DNA of 64,000 nt from Viscum album (Eukaryota > Streptophyta > Magnoliopsida > Santalales > Viscaceae). The notes beneath the pieces were generated by a model. It searched no databases. It worked only from the letters and a program-made list of their open reading frames with translations, and was not told where the DNA came from. Position 1 is the first letter of the stretch. Every line of letters starts with the position of its first letter. Of this stretch, positions 1-11,000 are shown piece after piece. The stretch lies in NCBI GenBank assembly GCA_963277665.1, contig OY728147.1:1263989424-1264053423 (forward strand), written 5' to 3'. The position numbers and the translations under genes were made by a program.

Positions 1-121
1 GTGTGAGCATGGCTACAAGATTTTGCATTCCAGCTCCCATATCGTTTGGTTGCTCAGGGGGACAATCATTGCATTTCCCATCACATTCCGCATTAACACG
101 GTTCCTTCGGGTTCCAGCCAT
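1..121 (-). CDS. gag: gag N-terminus (partial), element A
   Basis: The minus strand has an ATG at 119-121 followed by 40 codons without a stop to the window edge. The product starts MAGTRRNRVNAECDGKCNDC, and matches the gag start of element E (MAGNKRTQ...CEDQCNGC) in position, opening residues and spacing of cysteines. Gag is the structural protein that forms the virus-like particle in the cytoplasm. The start is chosen because both copies begin with MAG right after the leader. A CxxxCxxC cluster lies at residues 13-20 in A; I do not know its role. No break is visible in this short piece, but the whole gene cannot be assessed. Confidence 0.72.
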   Translation of the reverse strand, partial: MAGTRRNRVNAECDGKCNDCPPEQPNDMGAGMQNLVAMLT

Positions 122-331
122 TGACTAAAACGAAGAAGAATAGTGTGAGCAACACTAATTATAATAGGAAAACCACATAATTCAAGAATAAAATTTTCAC
201 GCTTAAGGTCTTATCCTAGGTTATTCATGGCCATTTCTAAAACACTAAGATTGTGTTCTATGCTTAGAATTATCCTTAGGGTTCTTACTAAGGCTTTCAC
301 ATCGTAGTTTCCAAAGGTTGACTATACCTTT

Positions 332-343
332 CCTCTGATACCA
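332..343 (-). promoter_or_regulatory. Primer-binding site, element A
   Basis: On the minus strand this reads TGGTATCAGAGG, matching the complement of the 3' end of plant initiator Met tRNA in 11 of 12 bases. It sits two bases from the LTR edge at 346, the usual place for the minus-strand DNA primer of reverse transcription. The same geometry occurs at 31,917-31,928 and 49,929-49,941. Confidence 0.85.
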
Positions 344-590
344 ACTATAACGACCCATACTTTACATACATTGTTAATACTTCAAAATTGAAGCACACTT
401 ATTACAACATACGACAAAACCACAAAGGACAGTATAGGTATAGTGTCTTTAGAAACTGGGAATCATAAACAACTAGTTCATAAATATTCTACAGTGACTC
501 CCATTTATTTCATCATATCTAGGGTCCCTTTTAGCATATTCTACATAATATCCATCTTCCTGACCTGGGGAAAAGAAAATATACAAAAAA

Positions 591-616
591 GGGTGAGCTC
601 AAATGCTCAGCAAGGG
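591..616 (-). other. U5-end stem-loop, LTR A
   Basis: TGAGC at 594-598 pairs with GCTCA at 605-609 around a six-base loop, flanked by GGG runs. It lies about 250 bases from the LTR edge. Counterparts are at 40,915-40,940 (LTR F), 56,376-56,400 (LTR E) and, reversed, 11,092-11,118 (LTR G). Confidence 0.5.
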
Positions 617-1391
617 CAAATAAAGGAAATAAAAATCATATCATATCTTTTTGAAAATCATAACCTGCAAAAGAGATCATAATATCTTAACATGGAATAA
701 ATCATAGAAGTGAAAATGAGATCCCCATAATCATAACATAAAACTTGAAACTTTGTGGCATGCACACATAATCATGGAAAATCATTTCTTATTAGTCATG
801 ACTAATTGCCAAGACTATCTTAGCGGAAAAAGTCCATTTCTGTACTGAGTTCACTCCTCGTTTCAGTCCTGTATCACTAAACCGAAATAACCTTCCGTTC
901 CAGCCATGTCTATCTCATGAGATATAAATCTTTACCCAATGCATTGGAGGGAGATATAGGTCCCACCCATCTTATAATGAATCTTTTCTTATGTGTGCCA
1001 CATAAATCATAAATCATACATCATCGTATAACACATGTAACAAAAATGGGATTCTTGAAACATCATGACATCATAAAACAAATCATATAAGGTAAATTAC
1101 ATCATAAAAATAATTCCCTCACAACATAATCAAATCAATGTAATAATAGGGATAAAAACAGAACCCTTTATTATCTTAGATGGAAAATAATTTTGATAAA
1201 ACACTTGAACTCCATTCTTGAGGAAAATATCCTTTCTTCTTCAAAAACCATTTTCTTTTCTTAACATGTCATACAATAATAAACTAAAAGAAGTTGATTA
1301 AAAATAAACTTGAAAACTTGTAAAGGAAGCTTCTTTGAAATAATGTTTTAAAAATCCATTCATGCCATATAAGTTAAAAAAAACATTCTTC

Positions 1392-1443
1392 GTACTTTTG
1401 TCGGAAAAGTCAAAAAGTACCTCGTATGAAAAAACGACAAAAG
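1392..1443 (-). other. Overlapping alternative hairpins in LTR A
   Basis: CTTTTGTCG at 1,395-1,403 is perfectly complementary to CGACAAAAG at 1,435-1,443 (9 bp). The overlapping segment GTACTTTTG at 1,392-1,400 can instead pair with CAAAAAGTAC at 1,411-1,420 with one bulge. The two folds exclude each other. I did not find the pair in LTRs C or D. Confidence 0.45.
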
Positions 1444-1954
1444 ATTATTTTCATATTATTTACTAAAAACTCACCGAAGGGTAAAATTGGATTTAAACTA
1501 TTGTAAGTGGATTAAAACAATATTACATATTGAGTGAACATGGATGTGGATGATAAAATACACCCCAGTAAATACTTACGAATAAACAATCTCGGATAAA
1601 AATGAGATTGTGATATTTCCCTTACCTTAGGTCCGATTTTCTTTGTACGTGTCCGAAGATCCTGTATAATGGTTTAAATAACGTTATTGACTTATTCCAG
1701 AATCATACATATTGATATGATATCATATATGGTCATATTCTTAGCTTCTTATTAGTAATATTTCATTTTTACTTGTTACTCGGGTCTTTATTTCCTTTTG
1801 TTCTTATGCGTGTTTTGCCGAATAAATTATTATTCTTCCTTTAAGGTTATAGATACCTTATATCCAGAATGGTATTAGTGTAACATATATCATATTTATT
1901 CATTCAATTCATTTATATAATTACTATATAATGATGATCATGTAGAACGAGTCG

Positions 1955-1999
1955 CATCACATCGTGGAGACGGTATTCCGTACGTACGCACGAGTGATG
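1955..1999 (-). other. LTR hairpin A1
   Basis: Nested inverted repeats: CATCAC 1,955-1,960 with GTGATG 1,994-1,999; CGTG 1,963-1,966 with CACG 1,989-1,992; ACGG 1,970-1,973 with CCGT 1,978-1,981 around loop tatt. The 3' arm contains the perfect palindrome CGTACGTACG (1,979-1,988). It lies about 560 bases downstream of the minus-strand TATA box, so inside the expected transcript leader. Confidence 0.65.
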
Positions 2000-2139
2000 A
2001 TATCATTCCTATGATCGTGGAATTGTATTGGAGTGTATGTATACTATTTCAGAATCAATATCACTTTTTAATAGTCATATATAGTCATTATTTACACCAT
2101 TATACCCATCCAAGTAAGGTGGTGGTGGAAAATAGATTA

Positions 2140-2184
2140 CACCACAGCGTGGAGACGGTATTCCATACGTACGCACATGCGGTG
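2140..2184 (-). other. LTR hairpin A2
   Basis: Second copy, 185 bases from A1, sharing the core cgtggagacggtattcc. The outer arms differ: CACC 2,140-2,143 with GGTG 2,181-2,184, and CGTG 2,148-2,151 with CACA (one mismatch). The inner hairpin is weakened by one change (CCAT for CCGT). Confidence 0.55.
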
Positions 2185-2513
2185 ATTTCATTTTTCCGTA
2201 GGATGGATAGAAGGTGAATTAGGGTTCTTTAATATTTATAATAACATATCAGTATGTAAGTAATACTGATGTTATTAATTTATCATGAAACAACTAAAGA
2301 TGAAGAAGTTGAAGAAGAAAGAAATTGAAAAGATCGGTAATGGATATTACCTCTTCTTTTAAACGCCTCTTTGAATCCTCCACTTAGGGAACTAAGATTG
2401 GTCTTTGAAGAACAGCAGGACCTCTAGGATTATTCTAGGGAAGTGGAGAAGGGATTTTGTCAGGGTTTGGCCGAGCTTGAGTGCTCAAATTGGTTTGAGG
2501 AGGAGGGGGAGGA

Positions 2514-2530
2514 GGTGCCCTTTTATAAGG
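2514..2530 (-). promoter_or_regulatory. TATA box of LTR A
   Basis: The minus strand reads CCTTATAAAAGGGCACC followed by a CT-rich leader. The same motif with the same CT-rich context is at 29,507-29,514, 45,843-45,850 and 52,958-52,965, which supports it as the U3/R promoter of this LTR family. Confidence 0.65.
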
Positions 2531-3966
2531 GAGGAGAGGGGCACCTTAGGAATATCTCAAAATATTATTTTATATTAAAGACAAAATCGGTTTATAATGT
2601 TTCCAAAGGGTCTTATTTCGAAGGTAAAGTGGGGAGGGGTCGAAATAATATCAACCAATAGTATTTAGACAAGTTTAGGTCATTATTTTAACCTTATCAA
2701 TTAGATTTGACTCTAAGTTAAATAATTTATCTTTTACCGTGTCATTTTGTTTTCTTACACTATATGGTTAATACACTTACTATAACATGCCAAACGAACC
2801 CAAAGTTGTTTATTATTAATATATATATCCTTATCTAAGTCATTTGTCCAAACCTTAGATTTTTAGGAATAAAATAACAATTAATAATATAATATTTGAT
2901 TTAAAAACTATTTTGTGTCAATTTTGACACTATTTGATATATGATTTTTATGAAAGTCATAACAGAATTATATGTTCGAACCCAGTTTATTAAAGCTACA
3001 CTAATATATCATAGTAACCTATAAAGTTAGTGGAATTCATAAAAAGTCTCAAATTACATTTATTTGAGCATTTATAACATCAATTATGTTAACATTTCCT
3101 TAAAAGGGTAATTACTGCATCATCGTTGTGTCATAAATAAATTAATTTATTTGAAGTCTAAAAATTATAAATAAAATATCATTATGTATGAAATATTTTT
3201 AGCTTTCTAATGAATATTTATAATCGAATTTACCTTATGTATAAACCCAAATTAAAAATGTTTTAGTTATTAATCTTTGAATTTAACTATTTTATCTATT
3301 CATTAAATAAAATAATATTAAATGTCATAATCAAATCCAAGTGGACCTAAATGGTCATATTATATTCATAAGGTTTTATTTGGTCGAATTACACTTATCC
3401 AATAGAATTAGGACATGTGTTAGGGTAATAGTAATATCTTATTTACCCTTAGTTACCCTATTTACTATTAACCGCGGTAAAAAAAAGTAAAAACTTACTA
3501 TTCACCAAAAAATTATTTTTATCTCATTGAACCACATTATACTTACTGATATCAACCGTGTCTGTCGGATTTTTTAAATTCCATTCACAGAAGCGGTAAA
3601 ATTATGTTTTATGCAAAATTCAGTTTTTAACCTACCACTTAGTGGTTTCACTATTCATCAAAAATTGAAAGTTTTCAGAAAAATACCAAAATTTCACCCT
3701 AGGCTAACTTCGATATTCCGAATCCAAAAATTAAGTCCATTTTGAAAAATAAAATTTATAAAATTTCAAAAATTGTTTATTACTATTCATAACTGCTAGT
3801 TTTAATAATATTTTAATAGCATATCGTTGTTTAGTGAAACTTGGTATTGCGTACAACGCAAGCTATCGAGGAAGGTCGAAATTGTGTGTAAAGTAAGACA
3901 ATCAAGTGTTGTGTATAAAAATATTCCTTTTATGATTTATATAACATAAAAGTCTCGGGTGTTACA

Positions 3967-4560
3967 AACCCTCCATCTCAAGATGGAAAGACTGTTCGTC
4001 GAACTCAAGTAGAAGTAAGATGAGTCAATCGAGGAGTATGAAGAAAACAATATAAGGCCTTCAAGTTATACCTCTGTAATTTTCATGAATAACAATGGAA
4101 GGTGGATCACTTTTTTAGTAGACTAATGAAGGGTCTACAAAAAGCGTTGGGGATTCCAGACTTTGACAGTTATGAGGAGATTGTTCGTTGTGCCCTCAAG
4201 GATGAAATGGAGATCAAAAACTCTTAGTTGTGTCATGGGTCTGTTGAAATGAAAAGGAAAATGAAATATAATTTGAGGGGCTCACAAATATATTCTATGT
4301 GGGAATGAATCCCGACCATCCCATGTGTATAAATTGAGGGAAGAACAATCCTGGGAATTGTCTAAAGGGAACTAAGAATTGATTCAAATGTGGAATGTTG
4401 GAACATCCGGAAAAAATCTATTGCCGAGAAGAATCCCGAAAATGTGGAAGAAGAAAGGAAGGTTCATATAAACACTCATCTTGTAGTTTAGTGTTACCAC
4501 TTCAATGAGCATGGGCATTATTAAAACATTTTTTCTAAGATGAGGGTTGTTGGAGGAAAT
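3967..4560 (+). pseudogene. gag: gag C-terminal remnant, element G
   Basis: Fragments read as the end of a Ty3 capsid (for example GIPDFDSYEEIVRCALKDEM near 4,150-4,215), which in relatives is followed by zinc knuckles. At about 4,318-4,434 two degenerate CCHC-like knuckles can be read across frames: CINxGKNNPGNC, then FKCGMLEHPEKIYC. Zinc knuckles bind the element RNA during packaging. Several in-frame stops and frame changes break the gene. The 5' part is missing because LTR A abuts it at 3,967. Confidence 0.7.
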
Positions 4561-4639
4561 CTATAAAAACCTCCAAGGAGACCAGGAATAGAATATGAAA
4601 TCACTACTGTAGAGTTGGAGCCAGAAAATGATGCGGTGA

Positions 4640-4990
4640 TAGGTATAGTAGTTATTCATTCATAAATAGTGAACATACTATTTTATTTTAGTTCTACACA
4701 TTCTTTTGTATCTTTAATGTTTAGTAGAACTATTCAAACACCCCCTCAAAATTTAGAGGATATGTTATTTCTGAGAACAGTGAATGGGGAAATTATTATC
4801 TCCATTGTTTATAACTCCTCCCTAGTTATATCTTGTGGAATAAACCTCCCAAATAATATTAACATACTTCCTTTAGTGGTTATCAATGATATCATGGCCA
4901 TGGATTGGCTATCTTCATACAAATCCAAAATCAACTCTCAGGAAATATAGATTACTCTCCACATCTTAAAGAATCATACAATTAATTAAA
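4640..4990 (+). pseudogene. pol: Aspartic protease remnant, element G
   Basis: The reading frame at 4,669-4,950 contains the flanks of the retropepsin active site, LFYFSSTHSFVS, and the C-terminal signature LPLVVINDIMAMDWLSSYK, which in the family reads close to LPL..FDVILGMDWL. The protease normally cuts the Gag-Pol polyprotein. Aligned to the family motif LFDSGSTHSF, the catalytic Asp, Ser and Gly have become Tyr, Phe and Ser, so the enzyme could not work even if the frame were intact. Confidence 0.75.
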
Positions 4991-5099
4991 TGTGTATGGA
5001 GGATGCTGAATCTCTATTAGAATCAGTGACTCATCTATAAATATTAATTCTTTCAGAGAAATCATTTCTCGCTAAAATTATTGAGAAAAAGGAGAGAAT

Positions 5100-5990
5100 C
5101 TTTCTTAGTGACATGCCCATCATAAGGGATTACACTGATGTATTCCCGTAAGAGTTTTCTAGTCATTTTACTGGATGAGAGGTTGAGTTCAAAATTGAAC
5201 ATGTCCCATGATCTTTTTGTATATCATAGACACCATATAGAATGGCCACAGAAGAGCTGGAGAAGCTGAAGAAGCAGTTACAGAAGAATCTGGAAGGGTT
5301 TTATATGCTCTAGTTCTTCACCATGGGGTGCTCCTATCCTCATCATCTATAAAAATGATGGATCAATGCACCACTTCATTTATAATTGTGAGATTAATAA
5401 AATAATGATAAATAACAAATATCCCCTACCGCAGTTAAATGACTTATTTGATCATCTTTGTGGGGCCAGTTATGTTTCAATGGCGGACCTTCGGTCGGGA
5501 TATCACCAATTAAAGGTGAGTAATGATGATATTCCCAACAATGTCATTCAAATGATGTGTAGACACTCTGAGTTAATAGTGGTTCACTTTGGACTCACCA
5601 ATACTCTAGTAATTTACATGGATGTAATGAATATATTCATTATGGATTACCTTGAAAAATTAGAGGTATTCTTTATTGAAGATATTATGATATAATCCAA
5701 TATCAAAGAAAAACATGAGGGGCATTTGAATACAGTTCTTAATACTTTTTTAAGGGAGAATATATATGAAAAGTACATTAAATGTGACTTTTTTTGGAGT
5801 AAGTATCATTCTTAGGGATTGCAATCAATAGCAAAGGAATATCTGTGGACCCATCAATGGGAAAGGCAATTGAGGTGTGGCCTTTAAAAATAGTTGTAAC
5901 GGGGATCTACATATTTCTAGGTCTAGCTAGGTATTATAGATGATTTCGAAGTACTTTTCATGATATTTAAACATATTGAGAAAGCTGACA
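5100..5990 (+). pseudogene. pol: Reverse transcriptase remnant, element G
   Basis: Before the RT core is the linker MPIIRDYTDVFP and TPYRMATEELEKLKKQL, typical of Ty3 elements. The N-terminal motif SSPWGAPILI spans about 5,316-5,345 in one frame, then the frame changes. The frame 5,366-5,695 carries NKYPLPQLNDLFDHL, ADLRSGYHQLKV and HFGLTN. The catalytic FxDD box is FIED (5,672-5,683), with the first Asp changed to Glu. The frame stops right after it. Further RT and connection fragments continue to about 5,990 in other frames. Confidence 0.85.
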
Positions 5991-6059
5991 TGGAAGGGGT
6001 GATGTTTGTTTGGACTCATGAATCCGAAGAATGCATTAAGGTGCTCAAAAAAAGGCTTT

Positions 6060-6440
6060 TCACTACACCCGTACTCACACTCCAGTCAAGTGTATAACTT
6101 TATGTGGTGTACATAGATTCTTCAAAGAATGGTTTTGGATGTGTATGGATGAATATTAATAAAGTGATATCCTGTGCTTCAAGGATTCTAAAAAACCATG
6201 AGCATAACAATCCAATGAATGATATGGAGTCAGATGTTGCGATCGTTACGTTAAAAATTTCGTTGCTTTATCTATATGGGGATAAGTGTGAGATATATAC
6301 TGATAACAAGAGTCTCAAATATTTATTCACACAAAAGGGATAAATATGTTCCAATAAAGACGGATAATTCTAATATAGGATTATGACTTCTCAATCCACT
6401 ACCATCCCGGTATGGAAAATTAGGTGGCATATGATTTGAG
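6060..6440 (+). pseudogene. pol: RNase H remnant, element G
   Basis: The frame 6,104-6,343 reads MVYIDSSKNGFGCVW, ASRILKNHEHNN, YLYGDKCEIYTDNKSLKYLF, a close match to Ty3 RNase H. The acidic residues expected at the active site are present: Asp in YIDSS, Glu in DMESD, Asp in YTDNK, and Asp in the later YDLSR (about 6,428). The domain removes RNA from the RNA-DNA hybrid. A stop at about 6,341 follows FTQKG, so the residues survive but the protein does not. Confidence 0.85.
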
Positions 6441-6739
6441 TAGAATTAGTCCAACATCAATTTCAATGATGATAATTGAAAAGGATCTATAATTATTATA
6501 TTTTCATAGGATATACATGAGAATCATTAAGGGAGGAACATCATCAATCCTTCTCAAATTATTACTCGACCATCCAACACAGAGAAAACAAAGGATCGTC
6601 AAATAAAAGATGTGGGAATTCTGAAAAGGGTGGAAGCTATTAGAAATAGAAAATCGTAAGAGTTCAAGATTGAAGTAGAATGAGTTGTAATATTTGGGAA
6701 ACAATTATGTATACCATCCAATCCAAAGACAAATAATGA

Positions 6740-7560
6740 ACATTTGAATGAAGCACAAATCTCAACATTCTCTATTCACCTAGCGAGAACAAAGATGTAT
6801 CATGATCTCCGAGAGAACATTTTGTGGGACAATATGAATAAGGAGATTTCTGAGTATAGATCAAATTTCCCAGTATTCCAAAAAGTGAAGGCTGAAAGAT
6901 AGACGTCAAAAGGGATCATTCAACTACTAAACATACCAACATGGAAGTGGGTGAACATCACCATGAACATTGTCACTAGACTTCTAAGGAAATCCATAGG
7001 AAACAATGTGATCATCATACAAAGTCAAATCACATTATCAAAATTCAAGTGGACTTCGCATTAGAACAAATTTAATGAATAAAAATTAAATAGGTGGTAT
7101 GGCTTAATGGAGTACCACTATCTATTTTATCCAACAGAGATTTGATATTCACCTCAATGTTGTGGAAAACTCTTTCACATTCTATAAGCATTGAACAAAA
7201 CATAAATACAGCCTGTCATCCTCAAACTGATGGCCAATATGAGCGAACAATTTATACACAAGAAGATATGTTGGGAACATTATCTATGTACTTCAATGGA
7301 GGATAGTTTTAGTATCATCCAATGCTTGAACTATCATACAACAATAGTTTCCACTCAGGAATCTAAATTGAACCATATGAATCCTTTTATGGGAAATAGG
7401 TGTAGAACACTAGAATTTTGGGATTATGTTAGTGAGATTTAGAAGCTAGTACCTAATATGGTCAATGAAATGGTAAAGAAGATGAAAACCATTCAGTATC
7501 ACATCAAGGCAGCCAAATGTCGACAAAAGAGTTATGTAGACAATCATCAATGAGACATTG
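6740..7560 (+). pseudogene. pol: Integrase remnant, element G
   Basis: The zinc-binding region is recognisable (KMYHDLRENILWDNM, about 6,792-6,840) but the CxxC pair is FPVF. The core follows: IPTWKWVNITMN (the catalytic MDF Asp is Asn), GVPLSILSNRDLIFTSMLW (the SDRD Asp is Asn), then ACHPQTDGQYERT, where the catalytic Glu remains. A frameshift at about 7,250 moves the reading frame to the overlapping frame that contains ESKLNHMNPFMGNRCRTLEF. Integrase inserts the cDNA into host DNA; at least two catalytic residues are lost here. Confidence 0.85.
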
Positions 7561-7577
7561 AGTTACAATTTAGATAC

Positions 7578-8022
7578 ATGGTATTTCTACGCATATCTCT
7601 TTGGAAGAAGTTAATGTGGTTTTGGAAGAAAGGAACGTTAATTCCCAGGTACATTGAACACATCAAGAATCTTGATTGTGTCAAGGATTCAGCTTATCGA
7701 CTGGAACTTCTACATACAATGTCTAAAGTACATGATATTTTCTATTTATCGGTCTTGTGGAAGTACATACATGATCCTTCAAATGTACTCTCTTCAGAGG
7801 TGGTACAGCTGGAGAATGGAAATTCTTATAAGGACAATCCAGTGAAGATCTTGGATCATAGAGATAACATTGGATGTAACAAGACTACTCACCAAGTCAA
7901 AGTATTATGGTAGAACCATATGTATTTAAGGGAAACATGGGAATTGGAGGAGGAAATTAAGAAAAATTACCCACAACTATTAATGGAATATAATGAAAAA
8001 CCAAATTTTGAGAATGAAATTT
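7578..8022 (+). pseudogene. pol: Integrase C-terminal and chromodomain-like tail, element G
   Basis: The frame 7,578-7,913 reads VFLRISLWKKLMWF, GTLIPRYIEHIKNLDCV, SAYRLELLHTMSKVHDIFYL, HQVKVLW, the typical Ty3 integrase tail. After one stop the same frame continues NHMYLRETWELEEEIKKNYP and ends NFENEIS before the polypurine tract. The ETWELEEE...YP segment corresponds to the reduced chromodomain-like end of Tekay elements, thought to guide insertion to heterochromatin. Apart from that single stop the 3' end is the best-preserved part of this pol. Confidence 0.8.
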
Positions 8023-8025
8023 CAT

Positions 8026-8039
8026 AAAGGGGGGGGGGG
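8026..8039 (+). promoter_or_regulatory. Polypurine tract, element G
   Basis: AAA followed by 11 G (8,029-8,039), five bases before the LTR TG at 8,045. This is the expected primer site for plus-strand DNA synthesis. The G run is longer than in the other elements here. Confidence 0.8.
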
Positions 8040-8044
8040 AATAA

Positions 8045-11000
8045 TGTAAAGTCCTAATGTTTTATCAATTGAAATTCCCTTCCAAAAATTATGTTATATA
8101 ATAACATGAAATCACAACACAATGAACTGCTATGTACTTTGTGTCCTTTAAACATAATATTTTCATTTCTGTGATTTGAATTTTTAAATTTTGACATACA
8201 TAGTTGTGATTAGAAAGATGTTAGGAGTATGTTAAGATAGACTTAATTATTAGTGAATAGTAACCTACCATTATGAAAATTAACCTACACTTATGAAATT
8301 TAATATTAACCAAGTGAATAGAAAATCATTAAAATGAATAGTAATATCACACATGATTGTATTATTAAAACTTAGGCATCTTATAAGTGATAATATGACC
8401 ATAGAAAATGTATATGTATTTTTTTAAGTCATTAATAAATATTTATAATTATTTAGTTAATTTAAATGAAATATTATTTTATTAAAATGTATTCATAATA
8501 TATCTATTTTATGTCTTTGGGTTTTATGATAATTTTATCTAACATTATGAAATTATTAAATAGATTATAAAATCAGTTAATGTTTGTAAATATATATTCT
8601 TAAAATAATTATGAATTTAATTAAAGATTAAAATAATTATTTTTGATAATTATTTTTGAAAAAATGAAGTTCATTTTTGGATTCTACACATTGAATAAAT
8701 TTTTTGGAGAATATTTGGGATTTTTTTAAAATAATTGGATTTTGGATTAATAGTAAAATATAATAATTTGAAAATTAAGATAAATACATTAATTATAGAG
8801 TCATGAAAGATGTTATGATGATTTAATAACAATTGTTTAGTACTCATATGCACATATTACTATTTTTTGTCCTAAAATCATCACCATTTCTAGTATTGAG
8901 GGAAATTAATAAACTTTGGGATTAACTATTATGAAAACCTTCTTCTACTCTACTATGAATACCATCCCTCCTTACCTCTTCTCTTCAATCCTCTTAATTC
9001 TTGGTACATTCATAAATTCTTCCCAAATATATCCCTATGATACTCCCCCAGTTTTTATATCTCAGAGCATCTTCACATGACCATATCCTCTCCCGATAAG
9101 AGGCTCTCAAGGAAGATTGATTCAAGGGGTACATCCTCTTTTCTTGTAAAAGAAATTCTTTTCATGTTTCATTATTTTCTTTCCTATCCTTATCCATCTT
9201 CATCCAAATATTATGACAAATCAAGTACCTTATATGATCTTGAATGTTGTTTTTCTAATGCGATATTTATTATCATATCTCAATAACACATATTTTATTT
9301 TATTATTAATGACACCATATGAGATGTGTAAATTTACATTATTCAAGGATGATGAGTTTTAAATTTCTTTTACCATCTACAATTATGGTCATGAAACCAT
9401 CTTTAGGGTTGAACCAAAATATTAAATATAGTTTTTTACCTTATGTGATGTTCTATACTCCTTTTTCACACATGATTTTACATAATAACACGAATCAAGT
9501 TAATTGTGAACAAAATTGCCATATTAATCTAAGCATTTATCAATAATTTTTTATATAATGGTTCACCTTGCCTTGAAATAGCCAAATTATTTTTTACAAC
9601 CATGTAACATTAAAGATATTAAATAATAAAATATAACTCTAATTATGGAAATACATCCCCATTTTTTATGATTATTCTGTCATTAAAATATGTAAGTCAA
9701 ACGTAAAAACCATGAAAACAAATGGACATGAACTATAAAATTTAACCACATAACCCATCAAAAAAGGTCATTAATTTAGTGAAAATGTTATACTAAATCA
9801 TTTATATATAAAAGAGCTTGTGTAATTATTAATTAATGAACCTAATTTTATTATTCAGGTCATTAATATCATGTGGAGAACACCATTGAACACATGGTAT
9901 GGGTTCCTCTCTATTTCACTTTTATTCAAGAATTTCTTCTATGTTATGCCTTTTTATGTGTAATTAATAACTATGGGGAATTATTTATCACCTTCAAAAT
10001 AATTCCCTCATGATTTATAATTTATTATTAACCCCATTATTTTTCATTAATCCTTTATAAGTACACCTGATACCATGCCGATAATCTATAAAAGATTCTA
10101 CCCGAACCACTTTTATTTTTTTGGAATACCTTATCAATATTTTATCAAAATAATGTTATCATATAATTTTCTGTTCTTATTATAAATTTTGTTTACATGG
10201 AAAAAAATCATTTATCAAACCCCTTTCGTCATTCTCTTTAAGGGATATAAATTTTTTAGGTGATTCCCTCCTCAATTCTTCCCGAAAAGAAAATATGTTT
10301 TGAGGGAACATCCGTAATTCATACCCAATTTCAAGTGCACTCCATATTCTATTTTAATCCAGCAATGTGTTTATAAAATCAGTTTTTTATTATGAAAACC
10401 TTTTTTGTTCACTTCTTGTTTTATATAAATTTTGTTTCTCATTTCTATTCTAAAGGCTATATAGTATTTTCCTTAAAACCGCACAATAATTTTTTAATGC
10501 TAAAATTTGAAAAATTCATTTATTACATGTTTTCACTTATACACGAAATCACATAACATGATACATTCCTATTATTACTTATTAACTTCCATGTATATTT
10601 TAGTTCCATTCATTCATGGAAACTTTTATTATATGCCCATTTGTTATGCTTTATGACATGATTATAGTTCCTAATTCTTTCCATGGGTAACCCTTGTGTT
10701 TATGTAAGATTGATGATGTATGATTATTTATGTGGAAATATATTCATGAAATGTTATAATCAGTGTGGATATATAGTGATCCAAATAATTTTTTTAATGT
10801 TGAGTATTATCAGAGGTTGTGCGCGACAGTCTTGGAGTTTATCATAAGTTTCTACTACCATGTGTGATGGTCTTAGCAGTTAGCCATGGCATGTGCTTCC
10901 TTGTGAAATAGTATAAGAAGTATGCTTTAAATCATGGCAAATTCATGTTTTATTCTTCTTATAAATTATTATGACACTATTTGTATATGATTCCATGTTT

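Larger units (their letters stand above)
1..3966 (-). mobile_element. Ty3/gypsy element A, 5' portion (gag start, leader, 5' LTR)
   Basis: Reading the minus strand from right to left, the sequence gives an LTR, a two-base gap, a Met-tRNA primer site, a leader of about 210 bases and the start of gag, which leaves the window at base 1. This is the normal order for the 5' end of an LTR retrotransposon. The sequence to the right of 3,966 is plus-strand gag of another element, so A most likely inserted into that gene. The rest of A lies left of the window, so autonomy and the target duplication cannot be judged. The family resembles Tekay/Del Ty3 elements by LTR termini and gag start. Confidence 0.8.
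346..3966 (-). repeat. 5' LTR of element A (3.6 kb)
   Basis: The plus-strand left end is TATAACGACCC (probably a mutated TG...) beside the primer site, and the right end is GGGTGTTACA. Inside are, left to right: a stem-loop at 591-616, a block at about 927-975 containing acccaatgcattggag, an inverted-repeat pair at 1,392-1,443, a 'cccttacctta' block near 1,613, two hairpins at 1,955-1,999 and 2,140-2,184, and a minus-strand TATA box near 2,521. The same series occurs in LTRs C and D and partly in B, H and G, so this is one diverged LTR superfamily. No coding sequence is recognised in it. Confidence 0.75.

Noticed and set aside
10062..10076. Primer-binding site (cacctgatacca)
   Set aside because: Lies in the middle of LTR G with no LTR edge beside it; only the 8-base core matches.
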